Of a DNA stretch of 64,000 nucleotides, positions 62,004-64,000 are shown piece after piece. Under the pieces are notes generated by a model. That model worked only from the letters and a program-made list of their open reading frames with translations. It was not told the DNA's origin and ran no database searches. This DNA comes from Cercophora sp. LCS_1 (lineage: Eukaryota > Ascomycota > Sordariomycetes > Sordariales > Lasiosphaeriaceae), in the NCBI GenBank assembly GCA_036250225.1, contig JAPZLL010000031.1, forward strand, positions 248,001 to 312,000. Direction: 5' to 3'. The position numbers were made by a program, and so were the translations under genes. Each line of letters starts with the position of its first letter. The first letter of the stretch is position 1.

Positions 62004-63037
62004 CTATCTCTTCTCAAACTTTTCGAAGGTGTATTCGATAAAAGCCAAGGCCGTCTCGGGATCGTGGGCCTCTTCTGCCGCGGACTCGACCGATTGCTCT
62101 TGGGTTTGAGGAATCTCATCAACCTGGAAGTGGAAAAGTGTCAGTTTCAGCCTCGAGGCGCAGTGTAAAAGGGACCCGAACCTGACGCACAGTTGCAAAG
62201 TCAGCTCCCCCAAAGAATGGGTGCTGCTTCATCCCCATCGCGCCGTTGCGGCCAAGGCACTCATCAGCATGCCATATCAGGCTGGTTATTGGCGCTAAAA
62301 CACATTCTTTTTCCGAGTTGCAACGCACCCATCAACCAGGCTTGTTGCGTCATCACTGAGCCAGGTGTCCTTGGAAAACAAAGCCCTGTGGCAGAAGTGC
62401 TTGATTTAGCAGAGGGTGTCGTCGAAATTCTCAGAGACAAAGGGATTCCAACCGACCAAGCACTCGAAGCTGTGAATGGTAGTCTGTAGCCAACTAGGAT
62501 ATAGTTTGCAACGGACGAGATTACTCCTACCCACCACCAATTGAGCTCAAACGAATATCCTTCGCCTGAGACGAGTTCGGGCACTATGTAGTTCGGCGTG
62601 CCAACGACTGAGCTCACCAGCCTTCTCGACCATCTCCACTTGTTAATCTAGGGGTGGTTACTGACAGCAAGGCTAGGGGTATCAAGGTTGAGTGAAGACG
62701 CATCGCTGGAACGAGGCTGCTGGCGTGGACGCTGGAGAAGCTCGCGGTAGAGTTCGTAATCATCCTCACTGCGGGAGCTCTTTGACAGGCCAAAGTCGGC
62801 AGGTTTGATGTGTCCTTCGTCGAGGAGGATATTGTCAGGCGTAAAATCCCGGGGGATATAACCTAGTTTGTGGATTGTCTCAATGGAGTTGATGATCTCG
62901 GCCGCGTAGAAGCGTGTAAGGCCCTCCGAGGAGGGTTGGTGCTTGAAAAGTATGGACTACAGTTCCCCGCCTGGACAATACTTCATCAAGAGATAGAAAA
63001 ATCTTGGTGTTGTGTTGTGGAAGTTGAGCCTCAGAAA
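62004..63037 (-). pseudogene. Broken NDR/COT-1-like AGC kinase relic
   Basis: Reading the minus strand, fragments align in order with an NDR (COT-1/Orb6-type) kinase from the end of the N-lobe to the C-terminus. They are YLLMKYCPGGEL, then a TAG stop; LTRFYAAEIINSIETIHKLG; IPRDFTPDNILLDEG; PADFGLSKSSRSEDD; LAVSNHP followed by a second stop before INKWRWSRRL; VGTPNYIVPELVSGEG; LNWWWVG; DECLGRNGAM; QHPFFGGADFATVRQ; and a tail VDEIPQTQ...FIEYTFEKFEKR. The catalytic HRD is PRD, the loop Lys is Thr (DFTPDN against DIKPDN), and DWWS is NWWW. A one-base frame slip sits near 62131 in the AGC C-terminal extension. A 59-nt intron-like segment there (donor after ATVRQ) could bypass it in frame. The first N-lobe half is missing, replaced by a short repeat. 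I infer an inactivated gene. Confidence 0.75.
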
Positions 63038-63580
63038 CAAAGGTTAGGCAAGCTGTAGAATCTAGAGCTCGGCGGTAGTAATTAGTTAAACTGTTGAATC
63101 CTGAGTTGAGGAGTAACAGTCACCCAGCATGGAAAACTCAAAGCCCAACGCCAAAGGGTTGTCACCATGTGGAATACAAGACTCGGCGGCAAAGGTTGCT
63201 CAACCTGTATATTCTAGAGTTCGCCAGCAATGTAGAATCTGGGCCATACCTTAAGCTTGCCAGGTTCTTCGGTGGCCGTAATCAACAGGGAATTTGCACT
63301 TCCTCAGGCCCTTTGGAGCGACACCAAACGTGACATAGCCCACATGGGCGCCAACAGGCTCCTTGCCATCGCCGAAGCAATGTAGATCAAACTGAGGAAT
63401 TCATCGCTCGGGGTTGAAGGTTGGCTGAACTGTAGAGTCCAAAGTTTGGCAGCAATGGTAGATCAAGCTGCGAATCTGTTGTTTGGAGTGAAAGTTGGTC
63501 TAGCTTTGGAGTCCAGAGTTTGACAGCAAGGGTTGGCCAACCTGTAGAACCTCGAGCTCGGCGACAGGAGCTTGAACATG
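63037..63580. repeat. Degenerate tandem repeat, unit about 37 bp
   Basis: At least eight related units are visible in two blocks, about 63037-63235 and 63417-63580. The approximate unit is GGTTGGCCAACCTGTAGAAT followed by CTAGAGTTCGGCAGCAA. The unit start is a GGTTGGCCAACC palindrome, best preserved at about 63531-63543. Recognisable copies start near 63041, 63080, 63159, 63196, 63418, 63459, 63492 and 63530. The divergence between units indicates an old array. It abuts the truncated N-lobe end of the kinase relic. Confidence 0.65.
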
Positions 63581-64000
63581 TCATCTGAAGCTTTAATTAG
63601 AAATATTGCAACGATCTCATGACAGGGAACACTTGTTGCATGATTGCCAATAACTGCGAAGAGAACGTGGGAATGATTTTTTGAGGTATTGAAGCTGTGA
63701 CTGTGTATAGTTCGTGGAAGAACTGCGTGACTTGTAGGCAAGTCAACAAACACTAGGAAACCAAGGTTCAGCCGATCTCTTTTGTGCGTCATCCAAATGT
63801 TCACCTGGAAACGGGTATAACAGGCATTTCAGGGCAACAGGTCCTTCTTGAGCCAATCCTGCTCTGCTCGCTCAGGCGCCTTGGTGGGTGACGCCGTGGT
63901 GGTGGTGGTGGTCTTCGCGAATCTCTATGTGCAAAACCTACAAACACCAAAATTCGGCCTTCGATTCTTGCTCCGTGTTCTCGCTTCGAGTGGTGAAAGT
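63581..64000. other. Right-edge sequence without a recognised gene
   Basis: AT-richer than most of the window up to about 63830. A short GTG/GGT microsatellite lies at about 63895-63912. I see no feature that continues off the right edge. Confidence 0.4.

Overview
The window looks like nuclear DNA of a filamentous ascomycete (Pezizomycotina, most like Sordariomycetes). It is GC-rich. Genes carry short introns, mostly 41-98 nt, with GTRNGT-like donors, CTRAC/CTAAC branch points and YAG acceptors, and products align best with fungal families such as Smi1/GS-1, Sec8, Rai1, Cyk3, Caf16, Mis6/CENP-I, tuberin and Cse1. I reconstructed gene models by joining reading frames across splice sites and requiring an intact codon phase plus family-like sequence at each junction. 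Family names come from recalled protein families, not from a database search.

Layout. 1-801 (-): 5' part of an unrecognised gene running off the left edge. 802-7128: no convincing gene. 7129-7804 (-): Vps68/TMEM50 membrane protein. 8942-10691 (-): Smi1/Knr4 (GS-1) cell-wall regulator with an 11-nt first coding exon. 10692-13632: long gene-free leader. 13633-16897 (-): exocyst Sec8. 17457-18976 (+): Rai1/DXO RNA-cap quality-control enzyme with an 8-nt microexon. 19548-21634 (-): Sid1/Mst-type germinal-centre kinase, divergent from 22756-26606 (+): Cyk3. 27453-28322 (+): Caf16 ABC ATPase. 28533-30887 (-): CENP-I/Mis6. 33217-34992 (+): GNAT protein carrying only the tail of a GH3 module. 34993-39139: long gap between convergent genes. 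39140-44031 (-): tuberin/TSC2. 45549-48636 (+): Cse1 exportin with a GC-AG first intron. 49625-51825 (+): S10 serine carboxypeptidase with an atypical active-site neighbourhood. 51826-58576: long gap. 58577-60675 (+): fungal PH-like protein of unknown function. 62004-63037 (-): broken NDR/COT-1-like kinase relic, followed by a degenerate repeat of about 37 bp up to about 63.6 kb.

This is mainly a housekeeping block. Several genes share a theme of polarity, cell wall and cytokinesis: Smi1, Sec8, the Sid1-type kinase, Cyk3 and the NDR-kinase relic. The kinase and CYK3 share one intergenic region. I see no rRNA, confident tRNA, CRISPR array, intact transposon or secondary-metabolite cluster. I did not find a clear new multi-gene system. 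The best candidates for novelty are the decayed kinase with its repeat, the GH3-tail-GNAT protein, the S10 enzyme lacking both acidic specificity residues, the hexapeptide repeat in Cyk3, and the unexplained gap between convergent genes.
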